A stretch of 8,524 nucleotides of DNA, from NCBI GenBank assembly GCA_946616365.1, contig CAMOIX010000049.1, forward strand, positions 1-8,524, in the 5' to 3' direction. The translations under genes and the position numbers were made by a program. The DNA is from AC2028 sp002373595 (GTDB taxonomy: Bacteria; Bacillota; Clostridia; Lachnospirales; Lachnospiraceae). This document shows, in pieces, positions 1 through 6,956 of the stretch (its first letter is position 1; each line of letters begins with the position of its first letter). The notes below the pieces were generated by a model. That model searched no databases, had not been told where the DNA came from, and saw only the letters and a program-made list of their open reading frames with translations.

Positions 1-1245
1 TTAGGCCTCCTTTTGGAATTTGACCATATCGACGTGCTGGATGGTGCCGACATTACCGTCCTCATAGAGGAATACTCCACTGTTGCGGATCTGCGCTCTG
101 GAGGAAGCGGTATCGGTATTTGTCACGGAGAAATCCGTGGCCACCCTCTGTAAGCATATCGCACCGACCCCTGCCTGTGCAAGAGTGTAGAGGATATCTT
201 CTCCGTTTTCATCCTTCGTCCATACTTTCAGCGCTTTCCATATCGCATCATTCTCATCGATCCAGCCGTTTCCGTCCTCGTCATACTTCGCCAGATCCGC
301 AAACCCGTCACCGCTTGCGGTACCGAAGAGTTCGGTGCCGTTGTCTATTTTGCCGTTTCCATCCTTATCGAGCGCAAGGAAGCCACTGCCGGATCCGAGA
401 CTTGCTATCTCGTCCTCTACACCGTCACTGTCTATATCGAAATAGAAATTCTGATCCGATACATCAGCCACACTTCCTTTCAGATTGATGACAAGGGGAT
501 CGACCGTACGGATAAAATCAAGGCCAAGGCTCTTCCTGGCATATGCCGAGAAATCCCTGCTCATGCTCACATTAACATTAAAGTCGATCTCACGACCGTC
601 TGCACATCTTACCTTACCTTTAGTCGTAAAAGATGTCTCCTCGGATTCATGTGTCTCATTCACCTCGCAGTAGCTGAGCTTGTATCCGGGCGCCGTGAGG
701 ACCTGCGATGCATCGACAAATAGCATATTTAAGCCATCATCGCCGGAATATCCCTTAGATGCATTAACACTGCCATCACCCATATAGGTGGTTGTTCCCT
801 CTCCTATGGAAGGAGCGGCACTCTCCTTACAAAAATCTCTTATCCTTTCCCTCCTCTCACGGAAAAGCAGTTCAAAAATGTACTCGATCGTGCTGACGCG
901 GATATACTCCGAGTCCTCACTGCTCTTGCTCCTTGCCTGATAGTTCTCACGCACGGAGCGGATATGATCGAGCAGATTTCTCATGGGGATGACATTTTTC
1001 GAACTTTCCGTCTTCTCGGATTCCTCCTGGTTCACGGTCCCGGGGACGGACTTTGCAGACGATATTACATTTTCTTCATCAGGCTCTTTCTCAGTTTTCC
1101 TGTGTCCAAGGATATTTGACAGGTTATCACCCGCAGAGACTGCTGCATCCTCGTAGTCCGTTATCTCAAAACGTTTGCAGCTAAAAGAAGAAGCACGATA
1201 GCTTCTGGCGGATTCCATTCCTACATTAGAAGATTCTATTCTCAA
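1..1245 (-). CDS. Calcium-loop (EF-hand-like) protein of unknown function, probable TTG start
   Basis: Function unknown. The product from TTG at 1245 is 414 residues and ends at a TAA at positions 1-3. Seen: a polar, low-complexity N-terminal half without a signal peptide or membrane segment, then a compact C-terminal domain with three Asp/Asn loops: DIDSDG (about residue 270), DKDGNGKID (about 293) and DEDGNGWID (about 322). Such loops resemble EF-hand or dockerin calcium sites, although the twelfth position is not canonical in every loop. The first residues, RIESSNVGMESARSY, resemble the N-termini I recall for a family common in Lachnospiraceae. This supports the TTG, as does AAGGGAGA five bases upstream. 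An in-frame GTG at 1371 would add 42 residues; it has weak SD-like bases nearby, but the added sequence looks unlike this family. A sigma-D-like promoter lies about 200 bases upstream, suggesting co-regulation with motility. The C-terminal part resembles calcium-binding domains of surface or exported proteins; export here is inference. Confidence 0.85.
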   Translation of the reverse strand: MRIESSNVGMESARSYRASSFSCKRFEITDYEDAAVSAGDNLSNILGHRKTEKEPDEENVISSAKSVPGTVNQEESEKTESSKNVIPMRNLLDHIRSVRENYQARSKSSEDSEYIRVSTIEYIFELLFRERRERIRDFCKESAAPSIGEGTTTYMGDGSVNASKGYSGDDGLNMLFVDASQVLTAPGYKLSYCEVNETHESEETSFTTKGKVRCADGREIDFNVNVSMSRDFSAYARKSLGLDFIRTVDPLVINLKGSVADVSDQNFYFDIDSDGVEDEIASLGSGSGFLALDKDGNGKIDNGTELFGTASGDGFADLAKYDEDGNGWIDENDAIWKALKVWTKDENGEDILYTLAQAGVGAICLQRVATDFSVTNTDTASSRAQIRNSGVFLYEDGNVGTIQHVDMVKFQKEA

Positions 1246-1250
1246 TAAAC

Positions 1251-1258
1251 TCTCCCTT
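1251..1258 (-). promoter_or_regulatory. Ribosome binding site deciding the TTG start at 1245
   Basis: On the minus strand the sequence AAGGGAGA sits five bases before TTG 1243-1245. It is the best Shine-Dalgarno match near the N-terminal motif of the calcium-loop protein, and no ATG offers an equally good start. A rival SD-like stretch (AGGGAAGG) lies just before the GTG/TTG pair at 1366-1371. Confidence 0.65.
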
Positions 1259-1412
1259 CTGTAGTTGTTCCGAACAAAGTAAAAGTGTGCTGTCCTCGGA
1301 TCCTTTTCCCTAATGCGGTTCGCCGCTCCCCTTGCAACGATCCACACCTTTTCAGAATCCTTCTGCAACACACCCTTCCCTGAATCGGTAGTTAATATGT
1401 TATTTTGAAATT

Positions 1413-1453
1413 TATAAGGAGTGTCCGGACTTTTCTTCCTTACACTCCTTATA
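1413..1453. repeat. Inverted repeat, possible weak terminator after the SseB-like gene
   Basis: The arms TATAAGGAGTGT (1413-1424) and ACACTCCTTATA (1442-1453) are perfect complements, giving a 12-bp stem with a 17-base loop. It lies about 67 bases past the SseB-like stop codon, where a terminator would be expected. The stem is only moderately GC-rich and the bases after it on the minus strand (TAAATTTC...) are not a clean T-run, so termination would be weak. The 1442-1453 arm shares three bases with the -10 element of the sigma-D-like promoter. An 8-bp palindrome, GTCCGGAC, at 1423-1430 straddles the 1413-1424 arm and the loop; whether it is an operator or chance cannot be told from sequence. 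Confidence 0.5.
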
Positions 1454-1478
1454 TCGTCATAATTTTCTTATTTCTTTA
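1451..1478 (-). promoter_or_regulatory. Sigma-D/sigma-28-like promoter for the calcium-loop gene
   Basis: Read on the minus strand, TAAA (1478-1475) is followed after 16 bases by GACGATAT (1458-1451). The Bacillus subtilis sigma-D consensus is TAAA, 14-16 bases, GCCGATAT, so eleven of twelve positions match with permitted spacing. Transcription would begin near 1444, leaving a leader of about 200 bases before TTG 1245. I see no comparable sigma-A promoter in the gap. If real, this places the calcium-loop gene in the flagellar/motility/autolysin class of genes that this sigma factor usually controls. It is a prediction from a short motif in an AT-rich gap. Confidence 0.55.
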
Positions 1479-1519
1479 GTCCTGCGTTATCCACAAGATA
1501 AGGTCCTCTGACGAGGGTT

Positions 1520-2059
1520 TTACACATCCTGAGGTATCTTTCCCTCTGCTTTCAGCTTATCGACAGCCTGATTCATGAGTTCCATCTTCTTGGTCATGAG
1601 CATAGCCGCAGTCTCCCTTGCGACTACGATATTCTCCCCGACGGGATTGAGGATGAGACCCGCAGTTCCGAGGTTCTCCGGATTCTCAGGAAGGACCATC
1701 ATCTGAGAAAGCTCTTCAAATGTTATAACAGCGATCTCATTAAATCTGGCGGGAAGGTTCATGCCTCCATCCGGCTTTACTGCATTGTCATAAGACATCT
1801 TATCAGTAAATGCGACGAAAAACCTCTTTCCCTCTCTGGTGCTTACCATAGGGAATTCCACTCTGGCTCCCTTAGGAATGATCCTGTCTCCGGAAGGAGT
1901 CTCCTCCGCACCCGGATTCAGTGCAACAGGGGTGATAAGCTTGGAATGATCGAGTTCTCTGAGGAGCATGGTCATATGCTCGCTTGAGTTCTCAACTTTC
2001 ATCAGCTGCATTGCTCCCGCAAGAAGAGCGTTTGATATATTTCCGTTATATAATTCCAT
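1520..2059 (-). CDS. SseB N-terminal-domain protein
   Basis: A 179-residue protein that I place in the SseB family, named for enhanced serine sensitivity in Escherichia coli; its molecular function is not established. Seen: FVAFTDK at residues 81-87, the acidic stretch TFEELSQMM at 113-121, and the family-like GLILNPVGENIVV at 134-146, in the order and spacing of the SseB N-terminal domain. The last 30 residues form a charged, probably helical tail. No signal peptide or membrane segment is present, so it is probably cytosolic. The start at ATG 2059 is chosen because AAGGA (2065-2069) lies five bases upstream; an ATG at 2098 would overlap the hydratase and lacks such a site. Only eight bases separate it from the hydratase stop codon, and its ribosome binding site overlaps that stop, which predicts translational coupling. 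The pairing may reflect a shared physiological role, but none is documented that I can cite. Assignment is by motif and could be tested by a profile search. Confidence 0.8.
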   Translation of the reverse strand: MELYNGNISNALLAGAMQLMKVENSSEHMTMLLRELDHSKLITPVALNPGAEETPSGDRIIPKGARVEFPMVSTREGKRFFVAFTDKMSYDNAVKPDGGMNLPARFNEIAVITFEELSQMMVLPENPENLGTAGLILNPVGENIVVARETAAMLMTKKMELMNQAVDKLKAEGKIPQDV

Positions 2060-2064
2060 AATTA

Positions 2065-2069
2065 TCCTT
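2065..2069 (-). promoter_or_regulatory. Ribosome binding site overlapping the hydratase stop codon
   Basis: AAGGA on the minus strand shares two bases with the TAA stop of the aconitase-family gene (2068-2070) and lies five bases before ATG 2059. Ribosomes finishing the hydratase would sit on this site, so the arrangement favours coupled translation and settles the start of the SseB-like gene. Confidence 0.75.
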
Positions 2070-4353
2070 AATCTACTCTGTTGTAGTTGATGAGACATCC
2101 ATCGAGTATGATCTGTCTCTCCTCATCGGTGAGGTCACCAAGACGAAGTTCGAATCTGTCGAGCTTATTGCCCTCTACATCTACCCTGTATGCCTCAATT
2201 ATCTCAGCCTTCTCAGCCACTTCCTTTCTGATACCGGGAAGGAAGATATAGTCGAGATTCTTGAAAGGAAGCTCTCCCTCCTTAATAACAAGAGGAAGCA
2301 TTCCCCAGTTGATGAGGTTGGAACGATATCTCTTGGTGGCATACTCATTGGCGATATTTGCCCATCCGCCGAGTACCTTCTGACAGCTTGCAGCCTGCTC
2401 TCTCGCAGATCCGTCTCCGGGCTTTACAGCAAAGATGGTCGAACCGAATCCGGTATTGGTGCGGTCAGCATCGGGAGTGAGCGTCTTGGCGGTATTCATT
2501 ACACCCTTAACCCATGAACATGCCTCACAGGGATGCTCTCCTGCCATTCTGGCCTTCTCTGCCTTCTGAACCTCCTTCGCACGTCCTACATATTCAGGAT
2601 CCTTGCGGCTTAAGGTAAACTCTGCCAGTCCGAGAGGATTGGACCTATAGGATGAAGTCTCTCCCGAAGGGATCAGCTCATCAGTCGTGGTGACGGGATC
2701 GTGTATCTCCGATACGACCTGAAGAACGAGATTCTCGGGAAGTGCTCCCATCTCCGGCCAGTCCTTGATATTGGGTCCAAGTACGAGCTCGGCCTTTTCA
2801 TCAGCCACACCCTTGGAATCAAATACTCTGTTGGCATAGATATTTGAATCAAAATGATACTTATACTTTCCGTAATCTCCGTCGAAGTCGGTAGCGGGAG
2901 TGAGTTCTCCACCGTTTGCCGCAGTTGCTGCGATAGACCTCGCATCCATCAGTGCGACCGAAGAGATCTGACCGTTCTGAAGCTTCGAGCCCTCGCGGTT
3001 CGGGAAGTTTCTCGTCGAATGCCTGATAGAGAAAGCATTGTTTGCGGGAGTATCTCCTGCACCGAAACAGGGTCCGCAGAATGCAGTCTTTATAACGGAT
3101 CCTGTCTCGAGTATGGTAGCAGCGCATCCGTTCTTGATCAGTTCCATATATACAGGCATAGAAGCGGGATATACGCTGAGAGTAAATCCGTCACTTCCGA
3201 TATACTTACCCTTGAGGATATCAGCAGCAGCGCAGATATTCTCGAATCCGCCTCCTGCGCAGCCTGCGATGATTCCCTGATCGACATAGAACTTGCCGTT
3301 TCTTACCTTATCACGGAGACTGTACTGAACCTTATCTCCGAGAGAAACCTTTGCTCTCTTCTCCGTCTCATCAAGTATATCGCCAAGATTCATGATGACA
3401 TCGTCGATCGTATATGCATTGCTCGGATGGAAAGGCATAGCGATCATGGGACGAACCTTGGAGAGATCTACGGTGATCATGCCGTCGTAGTAAGCTACAT
3501 CTCCGGGGTTGAGTTCCTTATAATCTCCGCTCCTGCCGTGGATCTCGAGGAATTCCTTAATAGTGTCATCGGTTCTCCAGATAGATGACAGACATGTCGT
3601 TTCCGTAGTCATTACATCTATACCGATACGGAAATCAGCCGAGAGTTTTGATACTCCGGGGCCTACGAATTCCATTACCTTATTCTTAACATATCCGTTT
3701 GCGAATACCGCTCCGATGATAGCAAGTGCGACATCCTGAGGTCCTACACCGGGCACGGGCTCACCCTTAAGATAAACACCAACTACGCCGGGCATATTGA
3801 TATCATAGGTCTGGCCAAGGAGCTGCTTAACAAGCTCCGGTCCACCCTCTCCCATAGCCATCGTTCCAAGAGCTCCGTAACGGGTATGGGAATCCGAACC
3901 AAGGATCATCCTTCCGCAGCCTGCAAGCATCTCTCTGGCAAACTGATGGATGACTGCCTGGTGAGGGGGTACATATATTCCGCCGTACTTCTTGGCAGCA
4001 CTCAGTCCAAACATGTGATCATCTTCGTTGATCGTACCGCCTACCGCACAGAGTGAATTGTGGCAGTTGGTGAGCACGTAAGGGATAGGGAACTTCTTAA
4101 GTCCCGAAGCACGTGCAGTCTGGATGATTCCGACAAAGGTAATATCATGGCTCGTAAGCTTATCAAACTTGATCTGAAGCTTTTCCATATTGCCGGAAGT
4201 ATTGTGTGCTTCCAATATGGACCAGCTTATCGTATTCTTACGTGCTTCGCTCTCGGATACATCCTTTCCGGTCTTTGCTTTTAATTCTGCGGCATCCTCG
4301 ATTATGTCCTTGCCGCCAACGAGGTAAGCTCCTTTTTCGGTATATGTAACCAT
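2068..4353 (-). CDS. Aconitase-family hydratase (761 residues, YbhJ-like class)
   Basis: An iron-sulfur hydro-lyase of the aconitase superfamily, predicted cytosolic. The family catalyses stereospecific dehydration and rehydration of hydroxy-acids such as citrate/isocitrate; the substrate of this branch is not certain. Seen: the substrate motif GSDSHT at 152-157; cluster ligands C365 (AGCAGGG), C426 and C429 (CGPCFG); Arg448 and Arg453 in STRNFPNREG, matching the substrate-binding arginines of mitochondrial aconitase; and the swivel-domain motif GSAREQAA at 648-655 with the catalytic Ser649 and Arg651. The usual GSSR is GSAR here, which I believe is normal for this Clostridia branch. Length is close to mitochondrial-type aconitase (about 750-780) and shorter than AcnA (about 890). 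ATG 4353 is the only in-frame start after a stop at 4363-4365; GGAG lies 13 bases upstream, a rather long spacing. Neither citrate synthase nor isocitrate dehydrogenase is adjacent, so a role in a conventional TCA segment is unproven. Confidence 0.93.
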   Translation of the reverse strand: MVTYTEKGAYLVGGKDIIEDAAELKAKTGKDVSESEARKNTISWSILEAHNTSGNMEKLQIKFDKLTSHDITFVGIIQTARASGLKKFPIPYVLTNCHNSLCAVGGTINEDDHMFGLSAAKKYGGIYVPPHQAVIHQFAREMLAGCGRMILGSDSHTRYGALGTMAMGEGGPELVKQLLGQTYDINMPGVVGVYLKGEPVPGVGPQDVALAIIGAVFANGYVKNKVMEFVGPGVSKLSADFRIGIDVMTTETTCLSSIWRTDDTIKEFLEIHGRSGDYKELNPGDVAYYDGMITVDLSKVRPMIAMPFHPSNAYTIDDVIMNLGDILDETEKRAKVSLGDKVQYSLRDKVRNGKFYVDQGIIAGCAGGGFENICAAADILKGKYIGSDGFTLSVYPASMPVYMELIKNGCAATILETGSVIKTAFCGPCFGAGDTPANNAFSIRHSTRNFPNREGSKLQNGQISSVALMDARSIAATAANGGELTPATDFDGDYGKYKYHFDSNIYANRVFDSKGVADEKAELVLGPNIKDWPEMGALPENLVLQVVSEIHDPVTTTDELIPSGETSSYRSNPLGLAEFTLSRKDPEYVGRAKEVQKAEKARMAGEHPCEACSWVKGVMNTAKTLTPDADRTNTGFGSTIFAVKPGDGSAREQAASCQKVLGGWANIANEYATKRYRSNLINWGMLPLVIKEGELPFKNLDYIFLPGIRKEVAEKAEIIEAYRVDVEGNKLDRFELRLGDLTDEERQIILDGCLINYNRVD

Positions 4354-4373
4354 ATCGATCTCTTATCTCCTAT

Positions 4374-4390
4374 CCTTAAATCACTTAAGG
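4374..4390. repeat. Small hairpin overlapping the glgP-downstream hairpin and the hydratase leader
   Basis: CCTTAA (4374-4379) and TTAAGG (4385-4390) form a 6-bp stem with a 5-base loop. The bases at 4388-4390 are also used by the larger GC-rich hairpin at 4388-4413, so both full stems cannot form at once. In the minus-strand transcript, the second arm runs into the purine-rich AAGGATAGGAG leader before the hydratase. It is short and may be chance. Confidence 0.35.
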
Positions 4391-4413
4391 CCCGTGCGTT
4401 TGTGCGCGGGCCT
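4388..4413 (-). terminator. GC-rich hairpin, probable terminator or attenuator after glgP
   Basis: On the minus strand AGGCCCGCGC, a 6-base loop, then GCACGGGCCT form a 10-bp stem with one G-U pair. It starts nine bases after the glgP stop codon. The tail TTAAGTGATTT is only moderately U-rich, so termination may be incomplete. Only 34 bases separate it from the hydratase start, too few for an ordinary promoter plus leader, so hydratase transcription probably depends on read-through here or on a promoter inside glgP. Confidence 0.65.
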
Positions 4414-4422
4414 CTGTGTTAC

Positions 4423-6918
4423 CTATTTATAATCGGGTCTCTCGACCTTGTCGAGCTTCCAGATCTCATCCACGTACTGCTGAATGGTACGGTCGGAAGT
4501 GAACTTACCGCTGCTTGCAACATTGAGGATCGCACTTCTCGCCCATCCCTCTTCATCGCTGTATGCCTTCTCGACCTTCTTCTGAGCCTCGGCATAGGGC
4601 TTGAAATCCTTGAGGATGAAGTAAGTATCAGCCTTTGATGTGGAAAGAGTATTAAGCAGGCTGTTGTAAAGAGGACGGAAAAGCTCGGTGTCCGGATTGT
4701 AGGTTCCGTTTATAAGCTGCATGAGCACTTTGCGGATATCGGAATCATTGTTGAAGATCTCCATGGGATCATATCCGCCATGATTTTCATAATTAATAAC
4801 CTCATCGGAAGAAAGTCCGAAGATGAACGCATTCTCCTCTCCTACTTCCTCGACGATCTCAACATTAGCACCATCCATGGTTCCGAGGGTAAGTGCACCG
4901 TTAAGCATGAACTTCATGTTACTGGTTCCGGATGCCTCCTTGGAAGCTGTAGAGATCTGCTCGGAAACATCTGCTGCCGCAAAGATTATCTCTGCGCTCG
5001 ATACATTGTAATCCTCGATGAATACGACCTTGATCTTGCCTCCGAGCGAAGCGTCATTATTGATGACATCGGCAACGGAGTTGATGAGCTTGATCGTAAG
5101 CTTGGCATTTCTGTATCCTGCAGCTGCCTTTGCACCGAAGATAAAAGTCCTCGGGATGAATTCCATATCGGGATTCTCTTTCAGCGTATTGTAGAGATAC
5201 ATGATATGGAGGATATTCATGAGCTGTCTCTTGTACTCATGGAGACGCTTTACCTGTACATCGAATATCGAGCGGGGATCAACTTCTACTCCGTTATGCT
5301 CGAGGATGTACTTGGCAAGACGTACCTTATTCTGGTACTTGATGTTCATGAATTCCTTCTGCGCCTTCTTGTCGTCGGCGTAGATCTTGAGTCCGGAAAT
5401 CTTGGGTAGATCGGTGATCCACTCGTTTCCGATATGATCGGTTACCCAGTCTGCAAGGAGAGGATTTCCGTGAAGAAGGAATCTTCTCTGGGTGATACCG
5501 TTGGTCTTGTTGTTGAACTTCTTGGGGAACATCTCGTAGAAGTCACGGAGTTCCTGCTTCTTAAGTATCTCAGTGTGAAGTCTTGCAACACCGTTTACAG
5601 AGTAACCGGATACGATAGCGAGGTGAGCCATCTTAACCTGTCCGTCATAGATGATAGCCATCTTGCGGATCTTCTCATTTACATCGACGCCGGGAACATT
5701 GCTGTACTTCTCCTGGATCTGCTCGATGAAACGACGGTTGATCTCCTCAACGATCTGATATATACGGGGAAGAAGTCTGGAGAAGAGCTCGATGGGCCAC
5801 TTCTCAAGAGCCTCTGCCATGATGGTGTGGTTGGTGTAAGCGCAGGTCTTGGTGGTAACATCCCATGCCTCATCCCATGTGAGATAGTAATCATCCATGA
5901 GCACTCTCATGAGCTCCGCGATCGCAACGGTAGGATGCGTATCATTGAGCTGGAAGGTTACCTTCTCGTAGAACTTTCTGATATCCTTATGCTTACGCAT
6001 GTACTTATCAACAGCTTCCTGAACGGATGCGGAGATGAAGAAGTACTGCTGCTTAAGTCTGAGTTCCTTTCCTGCATAGTGATTATCATTGGGATAGAGA
6101 ACCTCGACGATATTTTTTGCAAGGTTGGTCTGCTCGACCGATTTCTGATAATCACCCTGATCGAAAGCATCGAGCTGGAAGCACTCAATAGGCTCTGCAT
6201 CCCAGATACGAAGGGTATTTACGATGCCGTTGCCATATCCGACGATGGGGATATCATAAGGAATAGCGCGTACGGAAGTGTATCCCTCCTGGGTGAAAAC
6301 GCCTCTTCCGTTCTCGTCGGTGCGCATGCTTACATATCCGCCGAACTTGATCTCCTTGGCATACTCGGGGCGCTTGAGTTCGAACGGGTTTCCATACTCG
6401 AGCCAGTTATCGGGAACCTCTACCTGATAACCGTCTTCGATCTTCTGCTTAAACATTCCGTAACGATAACGGATACCGCATCCGTATGCGGGATATCCGA
6501 GAGTGGCAAGTGAATCGAGGAAACAGGCAGCGAGACGTCCGAGTCCTCCGTTTCCGAGAGCTGCATTGGGCTCCTGATCCTCGATCACATTGAGATCTAG
6601 TCCGAGCTCCTTGCAGGCTTCCTTAACGGGCTTGTATGCCTGCATATTGATGAGGCTGTTCCCGAGGGCGCGTCCCATGAGGAACTCCATCGACATGTAG
6701 TAGACCATCTTGGGGTCTTCCTTATCGTAGAGCTTCTGGGTCTCCATCCAGTTCATAACGATCTGATCCTTAACAGCATAAGATACTGCCTGGAAGATCT
6801 GCTGGGGAGTCGCCTCTTCGAGAGTCTTGCGGTAAAGCGTCATGATATTGTACTGAACGCTTCTCTTGAAAAGATCTTTGTCGAACTTTATTTTCTTAGT
6901 CGTGGTTGTGCTTTTCAA
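4423..6918 (-). CDS. glgP: Glycogen/alpha-glucan phosphorylase (TTG start)
   Basis: Cytosolic, pyridoxal-phosphate-dependent GT35 phosphorylase that releases glucose 1-phosphate from the non-reducing ends of glycogen or maltodextrin. The 831-residue length is full size for the bacterial enzyme. Seen: the glycine-rich segment NAALGNGGLGRLA at 118-130; the active-site YTNHT with His364 (rabbit muscle His377); the phosphate-recognition loop VKRLHEYKRQ at 556-565; and the cofactor motif EASGTSNMKFMLNGA with PLP-binding Lys669. The short N-terminus lacks the mammalian Ser14 phosphorylation segment, so control by phosphorylation at that site is not expected. The start is TTG 6916-6918, eight bases after a perfect AAGGAGG. 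The next Met (residue 26) falls inside the conserved N-terminal helix and would truncate it. The gene begins 38 bases after ileS with no hairpin between, suggesting shared transcription. Preference for glycogen versus maltodextrin cannot be read from the sequence. No glycogen synthesis genes are visible in the window. Confidence 0.97.
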   Translation of the reverse strand: MKSTTTTKKIKFDKDLFKRSVQYNIMTLYRKTLEEATPQQIFQAVSYAVKDQIVMNWMETQKLYDKEDPKMVYYMSMEFLMGRALGNSLINMQAYKPVKEACKELGLDLNVIEDQEPNAALGNGGLGRLAACFLDSLATLGYPAYGCGIRYRYGMFKQKIEDGYQVEVPDNWLEYGNPFELKRPEYAKEIKFGGYVSMRTDENGRGVFTQEGYTSVRAIPYDIPIVGYGNGIVNTLRIWDAEPIECFQLDAFDQGDYQKSVEQTNLAKNIVEVLYPNDNHYAGKELRLKQQYFFISASVQEAVDKYMRKHKDIRKFYEKVTFQLNDTHPTVAIAELMRVLMDDYYLTWDEAWDVTTKTCAYTNHTIMAEALEKWPIELFSRLLPRIYQIVEEINRRFIEQIQEKYSNVPGVDVNEKIRKMAIIYDGQVKMAHLAIVSGYSVNGVARLHTEILKKQELRDFYEMFPKKFNNKTNGITQRRFLLHGNPLLADWVTDHIGNEWITDLPKISGLKIYADDKKAQKEFMNIKYQNKVRLAKYILEHNGVEVDPRSIFDVQVKRLHEYKRQLMNILHIMYLYNTLKENPDMEFIPRTFIFGAKAAAGYRNAKLTIKLINSVADVINNDASLGGKIKVVFIEDYNVSSAEIIFAAADVSEQISTASKEASGTSNMKFMLNGALTLGTMDGANVEIVEEVGEENAFIFGLSSDEVINYENHGGYDPMEIFNNDSDIRKVLMQLINGTYNPDTELFRPLYNSLLNTLSTSKADTYFILKDFKPYAEAQKKVEKAYSDEEGWARSAILNVASSGKFTSDRTIQQYVDEIWKLDKVERPDYK

Positions 6919-6926
6919 TGCTCGTG

Positions 6927-6933
6927 CCTCCTT
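6927..6933 (-). promoter_or_regulatory. Perfect Shine-Dalgarno for the glgP TTG start
   Basis: AAGGAGG on the minus strand lies eight bases before TTG 6918. The strength of the site compensates for the weak start codon and decides the N-terminus. The surrounding spacer (6919-6956) is AT-rich and contains no visible terminator or promoter. Confidence 0.85.
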
Positions 6934-6956
6934 ACGATTTATTTTTTGTGTTTTAT

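Noticed and set aside
1246..1371. 42-residue N-terminal extension of the calcium-loop protein from a GTG at 1371
   Set aside because: A weak SD-like stretch precedes it, but the extension looks unlike the family N-terminus, and the TTG at 1245 has a better-placed ribosome binding site. It is kept as the second choice.
1504..1515. Small inverted repeat CCTC-TGAC-GAGG just after the SseB-like stop codon
   Set aside because: A 4-bp stem is too short to support as a terminator or regulatory hairpin.
2060..2098. 13-residue N-terminal extension of the SseB-like protein
   Set aside because: It overlaps the hydratase reading frame and lacks a good ribosome binding site, while ATG 2059 has AAGGA at the right distance.
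2854..3588. 244-codon open frame on the plus strand, antisense to the hydratase
   Set aside because: Antisense to a well-conserved gene, odd composition (rich in Ser, Ile, Arg and Cys), and no recognisable domain.
5434..6513. 359-codon open frame on the plus strand, antisense to glgP
   Set aside because: It lies wholly inside a clear glgP gene, resembles no protein I know, and is explained by biased codon use that keeps stop codons out of the opposite strand.
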